From NCBI GenBank assembly GCA_026391715.1, contig JAPLDO010000035.1, positions 1 through 32,956 of the forward strand: a DNA stretch of 32,956 nt. Reading direction: 5' to 3'. Origin of the DNA: Bacteroidota bacterium. Its GTDB lineage: Bacteria > Bacteroidota > Bacteroidia > Bacteroidales > FEN-979. Below the pieces are notes generated by a model that had not been told where the DNA came from, did no database searches, and saw nothing but the letters and a program-made list of their open reading frames with translations. The first letter of the stretch is position 1, and every line of letters starts with the position of its first letter. Position numbers and translations under genes: made by a program. Below, one piece after another: positions 9,901 through 16,946 of the stretch.

Positions 9901-9967
9901 TTTTGTCCGTTTCTATTATGGCGCCGAAAATACCGCCCGCTACACACGCAAACTGATAGTCCAATAA
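3938..9967 (+). CDS. Giant T9SS-secreted protein: Kelch-like, beta-helix repeats, dockerin-like and cohesin-like segments
   Basis: The open frame reaches back to 3839, but the ATG at 3938 is chosen because it begins a clean signal peptide (MKQLSLLALLLGFTTLYLSAQ), giving 2009 residues. Order: Kelch-like blades at about 55-390 (repeated 'LYVLGG' and 'YxATINxxG' strands); a right-handed beta-helix at about 465-1590 made of five parallel units, the last three nearly identical; a carboxypeptidase-regulatory-like fold at about 1611-1672 (NVSGKFLYDNR); a dockerin-like EF-hand pair at about 1672-1735 (NVTAVDALLVMKHF and ADVNKSGTINGTDAMMILQRF); a cohesin-like beta-sandwich at about 1775-1875; and a type A T9SS sorting domain from about 1925 (FFPNPARE to YTRKLIVQ). 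It is probably exported and attached to, or released from, the cell surface. The ligand is unknown. The next gene follows after 30 bp, so the two are likely co-transcribed. Confidence 0.88.
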   Translation: MKQLSLLALLLGFTTLYLSAQVTFTHTLNADFNKGITENVLIKNDGLALPSKKSSINDWTSTTNLPQNLTGHQTATWRSFVFLSGGNNGSVYNNFVYRATINATGVSAWSQLNSLPDSVGFHAMVATSTKLYVLGGKKGSYISNKIYVATINDDGSIGTWSLSAVTLPQPLWGLRSELINGFLYITGGANETISALFNVYYAKIDAEDNITGFTVTTSLPSPRNGHSMVKYNGKLYVLGGYNAIGVKKNTVYVSTINPNGSCGAWSTATPLPMLISNHVSTCSNGIITVIGGEDETILSNKFYFADIDNSPSFTWELSDRYLYDRTKNAAAFAGDNQVVYTGGTNLSGSAVNSIRYAALNPSADKVKKGIYLSLPFFVGSPKNIQKLTYTITTQTGDSWELLYRLAGADKLWGDWITAGTSNPAMINQTKSYIQYMFRFLANSTNDIVLSDLTMTVSGFTQLCGSLDAMTTFTAAASPYWATCNITFSSGTHTIQPGVTIYFSPNTGLEVGQASVNFAGTASQPVKLSFYDVQDGMWNGVYFKDASDAGGVTSQLTYTTIEKAGNGTNNANLWCSATNQPVMSNCTVQNSVGHGIRLESSSLQITGTVITNNTESGLYLSSSNPILNNVTAKLSGYAGIYYATAGLAPVYTNTKSESNLYGLYSPTPDNSFAPATSTALQLLNNTTDVALSGGYITANRTWKYFPKGYVILGNVTIRQAGVNPILTLSPGNTIKFMPGTSLSVGEGSTTGGQLYAVGKADSLITFTSYNGVVGGWNGLYFNDGSDYNSTSNLRYCIIEKGNEYNICSVNANEPHLMFSAVRNSVTYGIKLQTANINIEETTIKKATHGLYLDNSNPSLVLTTFDSLQTNCVYLANATSIPNYFQCVMKNSLYGIYYPNPNFTVPTYSNITFTNLVGSVAINGGSVSSNRSWSYNTFGYTILGNILVGQDGGKCRLTIKPGCAINFVKNSQLQIGNYYWESYVGPHNFGGELFAEGKVDSLIIFTAQNDSAGGWNGIYFHDYSDWAANSISSLKYCKVQKANQYNVLCSSTTQPTIDHCQVNSAQTYGLQFESSPISVSNTTVSSNGNNGINVNNSFIGLSDMIITGNGEYPIFYNNAHYVNSLTNLTINGNMKNVVAINGGTISDNRTWKSLGITPYRILNNLLVGQDGGKCRLTIRPGSIIQFVKNTQLQIGNYYWESYVGPHNIGGELFAEGNADSLIIFTAQNDSAGGWNGIYFHDYSDWAANSVSSLKYCKIQKANQYNVLCSNTTQPTIDHCQITSAQTYGLQFESSPVSVSNTTVSNNGNNGINVNNSFIGLSDMIMTNNGEYPVFYNNGHYVNYLSNLVISGNQQNVVAINGGTISSNRTWRCLGSVPYRILSNLLVGQDGGKCRLTIKPGCIIQFNKNTQLQIGNYYWESYVGPHNIGGELFAEGKSDSLITFTAQNDSIGGWNGIYFHDYSDWQPGSYSLLKYCKIQKASQYNIWCNNTTQPTIEKAIIAQSAGYGLWLDASTNVVKNSTIRSNAGYGVYLTAGSNPVIGNNFVSSCDIYNNSYNIYNNTANNIDMRYNFLGSCDSSYIAKKVWDKSDNSALGRITFMPFSWLPAAQLNTINVSGKFLYDNRINRPLRNATLTVKDYSNNNTIATTQTNSTGAFTFPSLTLAVPTRINIALSANDSVANVTAVDALLVMKHFTNTLPLLTSNHAFIADVNKSGTINGTDAMMILQRFARIITTFPTGNLQIDCDSVTAANPNFYYNLAALWFGDVNGEYVPSTIGKSPDMALEYEDAIYPGSFEEFTMRVKIKNKLELGAISHTFNYPPEFIEVLGVTLISTGENLSFTAKEGVLKTGWYNLNPINVVEDETFLMIRFKSKDLSYQSSPISIWLGDENELADQNAVVHQGVILSAPVIPANITGIEPGGISDDALSFSFFPNPARETVVFSYTLPESAHIKITLTDFFGREIAQVADGLQSQGKHRQTFGLSSIPRGVYFVRFYYGAENTARYTRKLIVQ
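6781..8440 (+). repeat. Near-identical 657-bp units inside the beta-helix gene
   Basis: Units start at 6781, 7438 and 8095, exactly 657 bp (219 codons) apart; the third is partial and diverges after about 8440. Units 1 and 2 share a stretch of about 150 bp (near 6925-7080 and 7582-7737) with only a few mismatches. Each unit encodes GGKCRLTI.PG, QLQIGNYYWESYVGP, GGWNGIYFHDYSDW and SSLKYCK. Two older, diverged units precede them at about 5370-6020 and 6070-6720. The exact period keeps the frame and adds whole beta-helix turns. Base composition is more AT-rich here than in the rest of the gene. Confidence 0.92.
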
Positions 9968-9997
9968 TCTGAATAACTCACCACAAACCGATAACCA

Positions 9998-12900
9998 ATG
10001 AAACAAATCAGGGTTATTCTTTTATTGCTGATTACCGGTTGCATGATAATCGGGGCGGAGGGATTCTCCCAAACTATTACCACTTCCCTCGTCGGCGCCG
10101 CAAAATGTCCGGGGGAAATTACGATCCCGGTGCGCGTGACAAATTGCCTTCACATTGGGGCATTTTCACTTGTATTTTCATATAACGCCTCGATACTGAC
10201 ATACTCCGGCTATCAGAGCGTTCACCCTCAACTTAATTCAGGTTCAATGAGTATGAATGCCTATAACGGGAAGGTCTATTTTACCTGGGCGTCTGTTATT
10301 CCTGTAAACATTGCCGCCGATACGCTAATAAAAATCAAATTTTCCGGGGTTACAGGTTCTTCAACCCTCGCTTGGGATACCCAAACCCCCGGTAATTGCG
10401 AGTACAGCGATTCTACCGGCGTCATAAAAACCTCCACTTACGCCAATGGAACTGCAACTGTTTACCAGATTCCCGAAATAACAACCCATCCGGTTAATTC
10501 AACTGTGGTTTTAGGGCAAAACGCAGGTTTTTCTGTGGCAGCGGCAGGCAACAGCCTAACGTGGCAATGGCAGGTAAGCACAAACAGCGGAGCCACCTGG
10601 ACTAATCTTGCAAACGGCGCCAATTACAGCAATGTTACCGGAGCTTCGCTGAATGTGCTTAGTCCGCCGCTTACATTTTCCGGTTACAGATACCGTTGCC
10701 AGGTTGGAGGCTCATGCCCGCCATCAGTCGTCTCCAATTCGGCTACTCTTACGGTAAACCCCGTTCCTCAGGCAATTGCCACAACCGCCGGAAACAACAC
10801 GGTTTGTCCAGGCAATGTAACCATTCCAATAACCGTGAATGGTTTTTCGGGGGTTGGCAGTTTTTCGCTCGCGCTGAATTACAATGCCGCTATCCTGACT
10901 TTTGTCAATACACAGAACCCGAATGTAGCTCTGTCAACCGCAACAGGAGCGCTGGTTGTCAATGCTTACAACGGAAAGGTTTATCTTACCTGGGCTTCCC
11001 AGACTGCTGCGACAATCGCCGCCAATGGAATCCTGGTGGAACTGGTTTTTTTCGGCTCATCAGGTTCCTCCACCTTTTCATGGGATACACAAACGCCGGG
11101 AAATTGCGAATACAGCAACCTCGCGGGATCAATAATTTCCTCAACTTATACCAACGGAAGCATGAGTTTTTATGCGCCGCCTTTGATAACCGCGCAACCG
11201 TTGGACAAGGTGGTAATCCAGGCGCAAAACACAACTTTTTCAGTGGGCGCAAGCGGCGCTACCCTTACCTATCAATGGCAATTAAGCGTAAACGGAGGTA
11301 GCAGTTGGAGCAATCTGTTAAATGTTGCGCCCCATTCGGGGGTTAACACCGCCAACATGACCGTCAGCGCCGCAACGCTCCCTATGTCGGGCAACCGTTA
11401 CAGGTGCATCATAAGCGGATTGTGCCCGTCGCCGGTAACTTCCTTAAGCGCCCTGCTCACGGTCAACCCTACACCGCAAGTTATCGCCATATATGCCGGG
11501 TCGAAAAGCGTATGCCCCGGAACTATCGCGATCCCTGTTTATGCATCCAACTTCAACAATGTGGGCGGTTATTCGTTCGCCATTGCTTACAATACCGCAG
11601 TTCTCAACTATGTAACAACAACCGGCACGGCTGCCTCCGGGATATTCCAGGCGAATGCCGCGAACGGAAAAGTCTATGTTACGTGGGCAAATTCTTCTAC
11701 GATATCTTCGGGGAACGATACAATTTTTCGGATTACCTTCACAGGAACAGCAGGTTCTTCAACGCTGGCATGGGATATCACAACACCGGGCGCGTGCGAG
11801 ATCGTGAACGGTTCGGGAAACGCGATCGCTACCAATTACAGCAATGGCGCCGCTTCGTATTATCAGCCGCCGCTGATTACCACGCAACCGGCAGACAAAT
11901 CGGTTACTGCCGCCCAATCTGCCTCATTCTCTGTGGGCGCAGCCGCCACCGGGATCACATTTGCATGGCAGATAAGTACGAACGGCGGCGCTACCTGGAC
12001 CAACCTGACCAACGCCTCGCCATATTCGGGCGTGACCACTGCAACTATGACTGTTTCCAACACTACGTTGGCAATGAGCGGTCATAAATTCCGTTGCACG
12101 GTGGGCGGCAGTTGCAGTCCGGCTGTCACGTCAAACCCTGCCACGCTCACCGTCGCCGCGGCGCCGCAGGTAATCCAGATTACTGCAAGGAATGTCTCCT
12201 CAGTTTGTGCCGGGCTGATCAAACAACCTGTGTATGCAACCAATTTCAACGGGGTGGCGTCCATGTCGCTCGCGTTGAAATACGACACCAACACTTTGCG
12301 GTTCCTGGGGTCGGAAAATCCCAACGCGGCTTTTAATAGCGGGACTTTCCTTGTTAACAACTATAAGGGGAAAATCTATATTGTGTGGGCGTCTTCCTCG
12401 CCGGTCAGCGTAGGAAACGACACCTTGTTCAGACTGAAATTTGACTGTTCGGGCGGAAATGTAACAAACATCTGGGATACGCAGGTTTCGGGAAATTGCG
12501 AAATTACCAACGCCGCAGGAAACTCAATAACGACAAATTACGCTAACGGAACCGTTACCGTTAGTCCAACCTGCGCCTTTACCGACCTGTCTGCCAGCTA
12601 CTGGGCATATACCGAAATTCAGTATCTGTGCGGAAGAGCGATTGTTTCGGGCTCAAATTGCAAAGTTTATCCCGACTCGGCGCTCAAGCGGTCGCAACTG
12701 GCAAAAGTTGCTTTTCTGGGTTTGTTTGGAAGCAGCGTTTCTGTTGTTTCCGATGTTTTCCCAAGTCCTTTCAACGACTTGCAGAATTCGGGAACCTATT
12801 ACTACAAATACGCCAAAGCGCTCAGTTACCTTGAGTATTACGATGGAATCGCACCCTTTGACCGGAACCGGTTTAATTTCAATCCGGAAGAGAACATCGT

Positions 12901-15900
12901 GCGGGTTCTTGTGCTGAAGGTTTTACTCGAAACTTTTGATATACCTCCTGATGAAAGCGGACCAAGCCCCTTTACCGACATTGCTCCGGGGGATGCTTTC
13001 TATGGTTATGTAAAAGCAGCCGCAAATCTTGGGATTATCAGCGTCGCAAACCCATTGTTCCGTCCGTGGACAAACTCAACCCGCGCCGAGGCATTCGTAA
13101 TGCTGGAGCGGATTATTCACAACAATCCGCTGATCGCGACGCCGATAGTCATCAACTCGCTGAACCCGGTCACTTCGAGCTTTTTCATCCCCGGAAATTA
13201 TACTCCCTACAATTTCTCTTCAATAGTCGGGATGGAACAAGGCAACTTCAACCATTACACCAAAACCAGCTTTGCAATACCGGGAAAAGGGATTCCGCTG
13301 AATTTTGAACATACTTACAACTCATACCTTACCGAACTCCCGGATGAATTTCTTCCCATGAACCCATTAGGACCCGGATGGAGTCATACATACAATGCCT
13401 ATATTATAAACACAACCGAAGTGCGCGACAACTACGACCAGGTGATCGGCAAACCCTGCCTGATCGTTTTCTGGCCCGATGGCACAATGAATGTTTATGA
13501 CAATTCAGGAAGCCCTGCCAATCCATTGCCGATCACGATGAGCGTATATGATCAACTGACAAAGGTTTCATCCACTGTTTACCAGGTTAAAACAAAAAGT
13601 CAGTTCACTTTCACCTTCACCAAAATCAATGGATCAGGAACCGGCGCGCCGTATGTTCTCACCTCGATAAGCGACCGGAACAGCAATACAACGCTAATTG
13701 CTTATGCTATCGGGATGAACAGCATGCCGCGCATTTCTTCAGTAAAAGACCCGGTGAACAGGCAACTCTCTTTTGCCTATCAAACCGGCACAAATTATAT
13801 CAGCAGCATAACCGACCCGCTGAACCGGCATATCAACTTCACGGTTACGAATGGGCGCCTGATGAATTTCAAAGATGCGAAAACCCAGCAGACAACATAC
13901 AGCTACGATTCAGCCACGGTTGGAATCAACCTGCTTACCTCAATTCAACTACCAAAAGGAAATTTTATCACCAACCAATACCTGCAGCGCAAACTTGTCA
14001 GCAGCCGGTTCAATAACAACAGTCCGGTAACCATAACTCAAAACCCTAATTATGCTTCGGGAATTAATGATTACAGTAAATCAACCATAGTTGAGCCGCT
14101 GGTTACAGGGCTATCGGTTATTACCAATTATGAATTTAACCGCAATGGCAGCACAACAAAAATGAGTGGAAATCCTGCCACAAATTTTACAAGCCAGTTT
14201 TCCAACACTTCCAATCCGCTTTTACCAACAACCACTACGAATGGCAATAACATGGTATCGGTTACCAACACTTACGACAGCGAAGGAAATGTTACCCACA
14301 TTGCCACCTCCGGAAACAGTGTAAGCGCCCTGCACGAATATTTTGAGTACAATACCGCCAACGATGTAACGAAACATACCAATGCGAATGGTCATGCGAC
14401 AAACTATGCCTACGATGCAACTGGTAACCTCAAGAAGGTGATTGACGCTTTGGGGAATGAGACCAACATGGTTTACAATTCGTCGGGACAGCTTACGAGC
14501 ATTGTTAACCCTAATGGCGTCGCCACAGGATTCAGCTACCATTCGGCTACCGGGATGCAGGAATCTGTTACTGTTCCCGCGCTTAATCTCACTTCGTCAA
14601 TGAACTATGATCTGGCTGGGCGGTTGCTGACTGTTACCGATTTCAAAGGACTGACTAATACTTACGAGTACGACAACAACGACAACCTCACGCAGGAGAA
14701 GAATGCAATGAACTTTACTGCCGGATATGGGTATGACGCGAATGATAACCTTTTGTCAATCACAAATGCCAAAGGCGGCATAACTGCATTAACTTATGAC
14801 ACAGCCACAGACTGGCTCCTGAAAGAGTCTTTTCAGGGCAATTCGCGCATATACACCTATAACGCCGACGGCAGCGTTAAAACCGTTACCGATCCCAACG
14901 GCAATCTGTTCAGTTATATTTATGACCTTGCAGGAAGGGTGACAAGCGATGGTTATGCCACTTATACTTACAACAGCGCCGGAAATTTGCAAACTATCAC
15001 GAGGAGCGGAAAGGCAATCCAGTTTTCCTACGATGGGCTGAACCATGTAATTGCCGTTTTATACGATGGATTTTCAGTCGGCTATAATTACGACAATGTT
15101 GGAAATATAACCAGGATTATCTATCCCGGAAATAAAATAGTAACCTATACTTACGATGCTGTGAACCGGTTGAAAACCGTAACCGACTGGAACAACCAAA
15201 CCACAACATACAATTACCGGAACGACGGACTTTTGCTGCAATCCCTTTATCCGAACAATGTGAATACAACCTATACTTATGATGCAGCGGGCAGGCAAAC
15301 GGGAATGGTTACAAAAAGGGCAAACAATTCGGTGATTGCCGAATATTCATATATACTCGACAATATTGGAAATCACACCAGTGAAAACAATACCCAGCCA
15401 ATAACCGCCTATCCTTCCATGAACAAACCGCTGATAAATTACACATACAATGCTGCCAACCGCATTCTCACAGCCGATACTACTTCGTTTACCTTCGATT
15501 TTAACGGCAATACAACAGGGAAAACAGGATATTCGTATGGCTATGACATTAAAAACAACCTTACCTCCCTGACTGGGCGTTTCACTGCAAATTATGGATA
15601 CGACGGCGCCGGGTTGCGGCGTGAAGCCTCATATAACGGAGTGGTTAAAAAATTTGTTCTCGACATTCTGGGGATGTCAAAGGTACTATTGGAAACCAAT
15701 GCCAACGGAACCCCTCAGAATTACTACGTATATGGGTTGGGAGTCATTTCACGGATTAAACCGGATAATTCCACCAACTATTATGTATCCGATTTCCGCG
15801 GAAGCATAGTGGCGTTGATTGATGGAACCTCAAATGCCAACATCACTCATAAATATTCTTATGATGAATTCGGCGCCGTTACAAAAGCAGTGGAAGCTGA

Positions 15901-16567
15901 TTTCAACCCATTCCGTTATGCTGGGAAATATGGCGTGATGTACGAAGACAGTTCACTGGTTTTCATGCGGGCAAGGTACTATGATAATTCCATCGGACGG
16001 TTTTTAAGCGAGGATCCGGTGTGGAGTGTAAACCTGTATCCATATTGCGGCAATAATCCTACAATGTTTGTTGACCCATTAGGTCGTAATAAACTTGTTG
16101 ATAATGCGACAAATTATTTAGATAATTTACTCTTTCAAGGGTTTAGAAAAATTGTAAAAAATTCGGGCGATCAGAACAACATTCTTAATTCAACAATTAA
16201 CTTTTTACAAGATTGGATAGCTAGCGGCAAGTATCTGGGAACTTCCGGCGTTCAAAATTCCAATCAATGGTATGAACAGAAATACACAGCATCAGTTGTA
16301 AATGGCAAGCCCGATAATGCAATGCTTGCCGGATACCTGGTTACATCTTTGTGGTTACCTGAAACATATAATGAAACCTTATCGGCGCTCACATTATTTA
16401 GCAGTTCAGGAAAAGACGTCACTAAATATATAGGAAAAACGGGTTTTTTAAAACTATTGGATATGCGGAGAAAATTCGGGGGATTGCTAAAGATGCTGCA
16501 TGTTGCAGGAAATACAATTATAGATATTAATTCTGCCCGGGAAATAATAATCAAAGCCAATAAATAA
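9998..16567 (+). CDS. Secreted chimera: cohesin-like/Ig-like array, SLH repeats and RHS/YD shell with variable tail
   Basis: A 2189-residue protein with an N-terminal signal peptide (MKQIRVILLLLITGCM...). Residues about 30-858 alternate four cohesin-like domains (each with CPG..TIPV, a SLALNYN-type strand, 'NAYNGKVYLTWAS' and 'STLAWDTQTPG.CE') with three Ig-like domains (ITTQPAD...WQWQVS...YRC). Residues about 861-1041 hold three S-layer-homology-like repeats (FTDLSASYWAYTEIQ; FNDLQ...; FTDIAPGDAFYGYVKAAANL with RAEAFVMLERI). From about 1090 a complete RHS/YD-repeat shell follows, ending in the RHS core (DFRGSIVALIDG, RYYDNSIGRFLSEDP, DPLGR at about 2026-2030). The last 159 residues after DPLGR are unrecognised and AT-richer, as in polymorphic-toxin tails. 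There is no T9SS tail. Role is inferred as a surface adhesin or toxin-delivery protein; no immunity gene is evident immediately downstream. Confidence 0.87.
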   Translation: MKQIRVILLLLITGCMIIGAEGFSQTITTSLVGAAKCPGEITIPVRVTNCLHIGAFSLVFSYNASILTYSGYQSVHPQLNSGSMSMNAYNGKVYFTWASVIPVNIAADTLIKIKFSGVTGSSTLAWDTQTPGNCEYSDSTGVIKTSTYANGTATVYQIPEITTHPVNSTVVLGQNAGFSVAAAGNSLTWQWQVSTNSGATWTNLANGANYSNVTGASLNVLSPPLTFSGYRYRCQVGGSCPPSVVSNSATLTVNPVPQAIATTAGNNTVCPGNVTIPITVNGFSGVGSFSLALNYNAAILTFVNTQNPNVALSTATGALVVNAYNGKVYLTWASQTAATIAANGILVELVFFGSSGSSTFSWDTQTPGNCEYSNLAGSIISSTYTNGSMSFYAPPLITAQPLDKVVIQAQNTTFSVGASGATLTYQWQLSVNGGSSWSNLLNVAPHSGVNTANMTVSAATLPMSGNRYRCIISGLCPSPVTSLSALLTVNPTPQVIAIYAGSKSVCPGTIAIPVYASNFNNVGGYSFAIAYNTAVLNYVTTTGTAASGIFQANAANGKVYVTWANSSTISSGNDTIFRITFTGTAGSSTLAWDITTPGACEIVNGSGNAIATNYSNGAASYYQPPLITTQPADKSVTAAQSASFSVGAAATGITFAWQISTNGGATWTNLTNASPYSGVTTATMTVSNTTLAMSGHKFRCTVGGSCSPAVTSNPATLTVAAAPQVIQITARNVSSVCAGLIKQPVYATNFNGVASMSLALKYDTNTLRFLGSENPNAAFNSGTFLVNNYKGKIYIVWASSSPVSVGNDTLFRLKFDCSGGNVTNIWDTQVSGNCEITNAAGNSITTNYANGTVTVSPTCAFTDLSASYWAYTEIQYLCGRAIVSGSNCKVYPDSALKRSQLAKVAFLGLFGSSVSVVSDVFPSPFNDLQNSGTYYYKYAKALSYLEYYDGIAPFDRNRFNFNPEENIVRVLVLKVLLETFDIPPDESGPSPFTDIAPGDAFYGYVKAAANLGIISVANPLFRPWTNSTRAEAFVMLERIIHNNPLIATPIVINSLNPVTSSFFIPGNYTPYNFSSIVGMEQGNFNHYTKTSFAIPGKGIPLNFEHTYNSYLTELPDEFLPMNPLGPGWSHTYNAYIINTTEVRDNYDQVIGKPCLIVFWPDGTMNVYDNSGSPANPLPITMSVYDQLTKVSSTVYQVKTKSQFTFTFTKINGSGTGAPYVLTSISDRNSNTTLIAYAIGMNSMPRISSVKDPVNRQLSFAYQTGTNYISSITDPLNRHINFTVTNGRLMNFKDAKTQQTTYSYDSATVGINLLTSIQLPKGNFITNQYLQRKLVSSRFNNNSPVTITQNPNYASGINDYSKSTIVEPLVTGLSVITNYEFNRNGSTTKMSGNPATNFTSQFSNTSNPLLPTTTTNGNNMVSVTNTYDSEGNVTHIATSGNSVSALHEYFEYNTANDVTKHTNANGHATNYAYDATGNLKKVIDALGNETNMVYNSSGQLTSIVNPNGVATGFSYHSATGMQESVTVPALNLTSSMNYDLAGRLLTVTDFKGLTNTYEYDNNDNLTQEKNAMNFTAGYGYDANDNLLSITNAKGGITALTYDTATDWLLKESFQGNSRIYTYNADGSVKTVTDPNGNLFSYIYDLAGRVTSDGYATYTYNSAGNLQTITRSGKAIQFSYDGLNHVIAVLYDGFSVGYNYDNVGNITRIIYPGNKIVTYTYDAVNRLKTVTDWNNQTTTYNYRNDGLLLQSLYPNNVNTTYTYDAAGRQTGMVTKRANNSVIAEYSYILDNIGNHTSENNTQPITAYPSMNKPLINYTYNAANRILTADTTSFTFDFNGNTTGKTGYSYGYDIKNNLTSLTGRFTANYGYDGAGLRREASYNGVVKKFVLDILGMSKVLLETNANGTPQNYYVYGLGVISRIKPDNSTNYYVSDFRGSIVALIDGTSNANITHKYSYDEFGAVTKAVEADFNPFRYAGKYGVMYEDSSLVFMRARYYDNSIGRFLSEDPVWSVNLYPYCGNNPTMFVDPLGRNKLVDNATNYLDNLLFQGFRKIVKNSGDQNNILNSTINFLQDWIASGKYLGTSGVQNSNQWYEQKYTASVVNGKPDNAMLAGYLVTSLWLPETYNETLSALTLFSSSGKDVTKYIGKTGFLKLLDMRRKFGGLLKMLHVAGNTIIDINSAREIIIKANK

Positions 16568-16688
16568 TCAAAACAGATTGATTAAAAACAGATCCATAAG
16601 AATTGATTTAATTGATTGATCGGTATCATACCAGTAATGATTGTCCAACAATTTTTTTTATGATTAAACATCTTGCATTCAAAAACTT

Positions 16689-16792
16689 AACCACAAAGTC
16701 GCACAAAGTATTCACGAAGTCGCACAAAGACTTTTATAACCGGTGGCGCCCCTTAGACGCCTTTGTGACTTCCTTCGCGCGCCTTTGTGGTT
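16689..16792. mobile_element. MITE-like inverted-repeat element
   Basis: The terminal inverted repeat is AACCACAAAG (16689-16698) against CTTTGTGGTT (16783-16792). An internal direct repeat AAGTCGCACAAAG occurs twice (16697-16709 and 16718-16730), and a CTTTGTGAC arm at about 16761-16769 can pair with it. Elements of the form 'ACCACAAAG...CTTTGTGGT' are widespread in Bacteroidota as I recall. It lies in the 379-bp gap between the RHS gene and the next secreted-protein gene. Apart from it, that gap holds a short GGTATCATACC palindrome near 16621-16632 and nothing else I can support. Confidence 0.65.
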
Positions 16793-16946
16793 TACGTTGT
16801 TGTTTGAAATCAAGTGGATCGCCATCAAGTCAGCGCTGGTCAGATTCATCAGAGTCAAATTTTACTGGCATAATTGCGCTCAATCAGTTTGATTTATGCT
16901 GATTAAACAAGTCTGCAACGAACACGCTGGAAATTCAAATAAAACT

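Noticed and set aside
10696-12363. Long alternative-frame ORFs inside the cohesin/Ig region on both strands
   Set aside because: They follow the internal repeats of the real frame, are rich in Cys, Arg and Trp from GC-rich codons, and lack domains.
16612-16902. 96-codon open frame on the plus strand between the RHS gene and the next secreted gene, a possible immunity gene
   Set aside because: It runs through the MITE-like element and encodes low-complexity repeats of its inverted arms; no signal, membrane segment or family resemblance.
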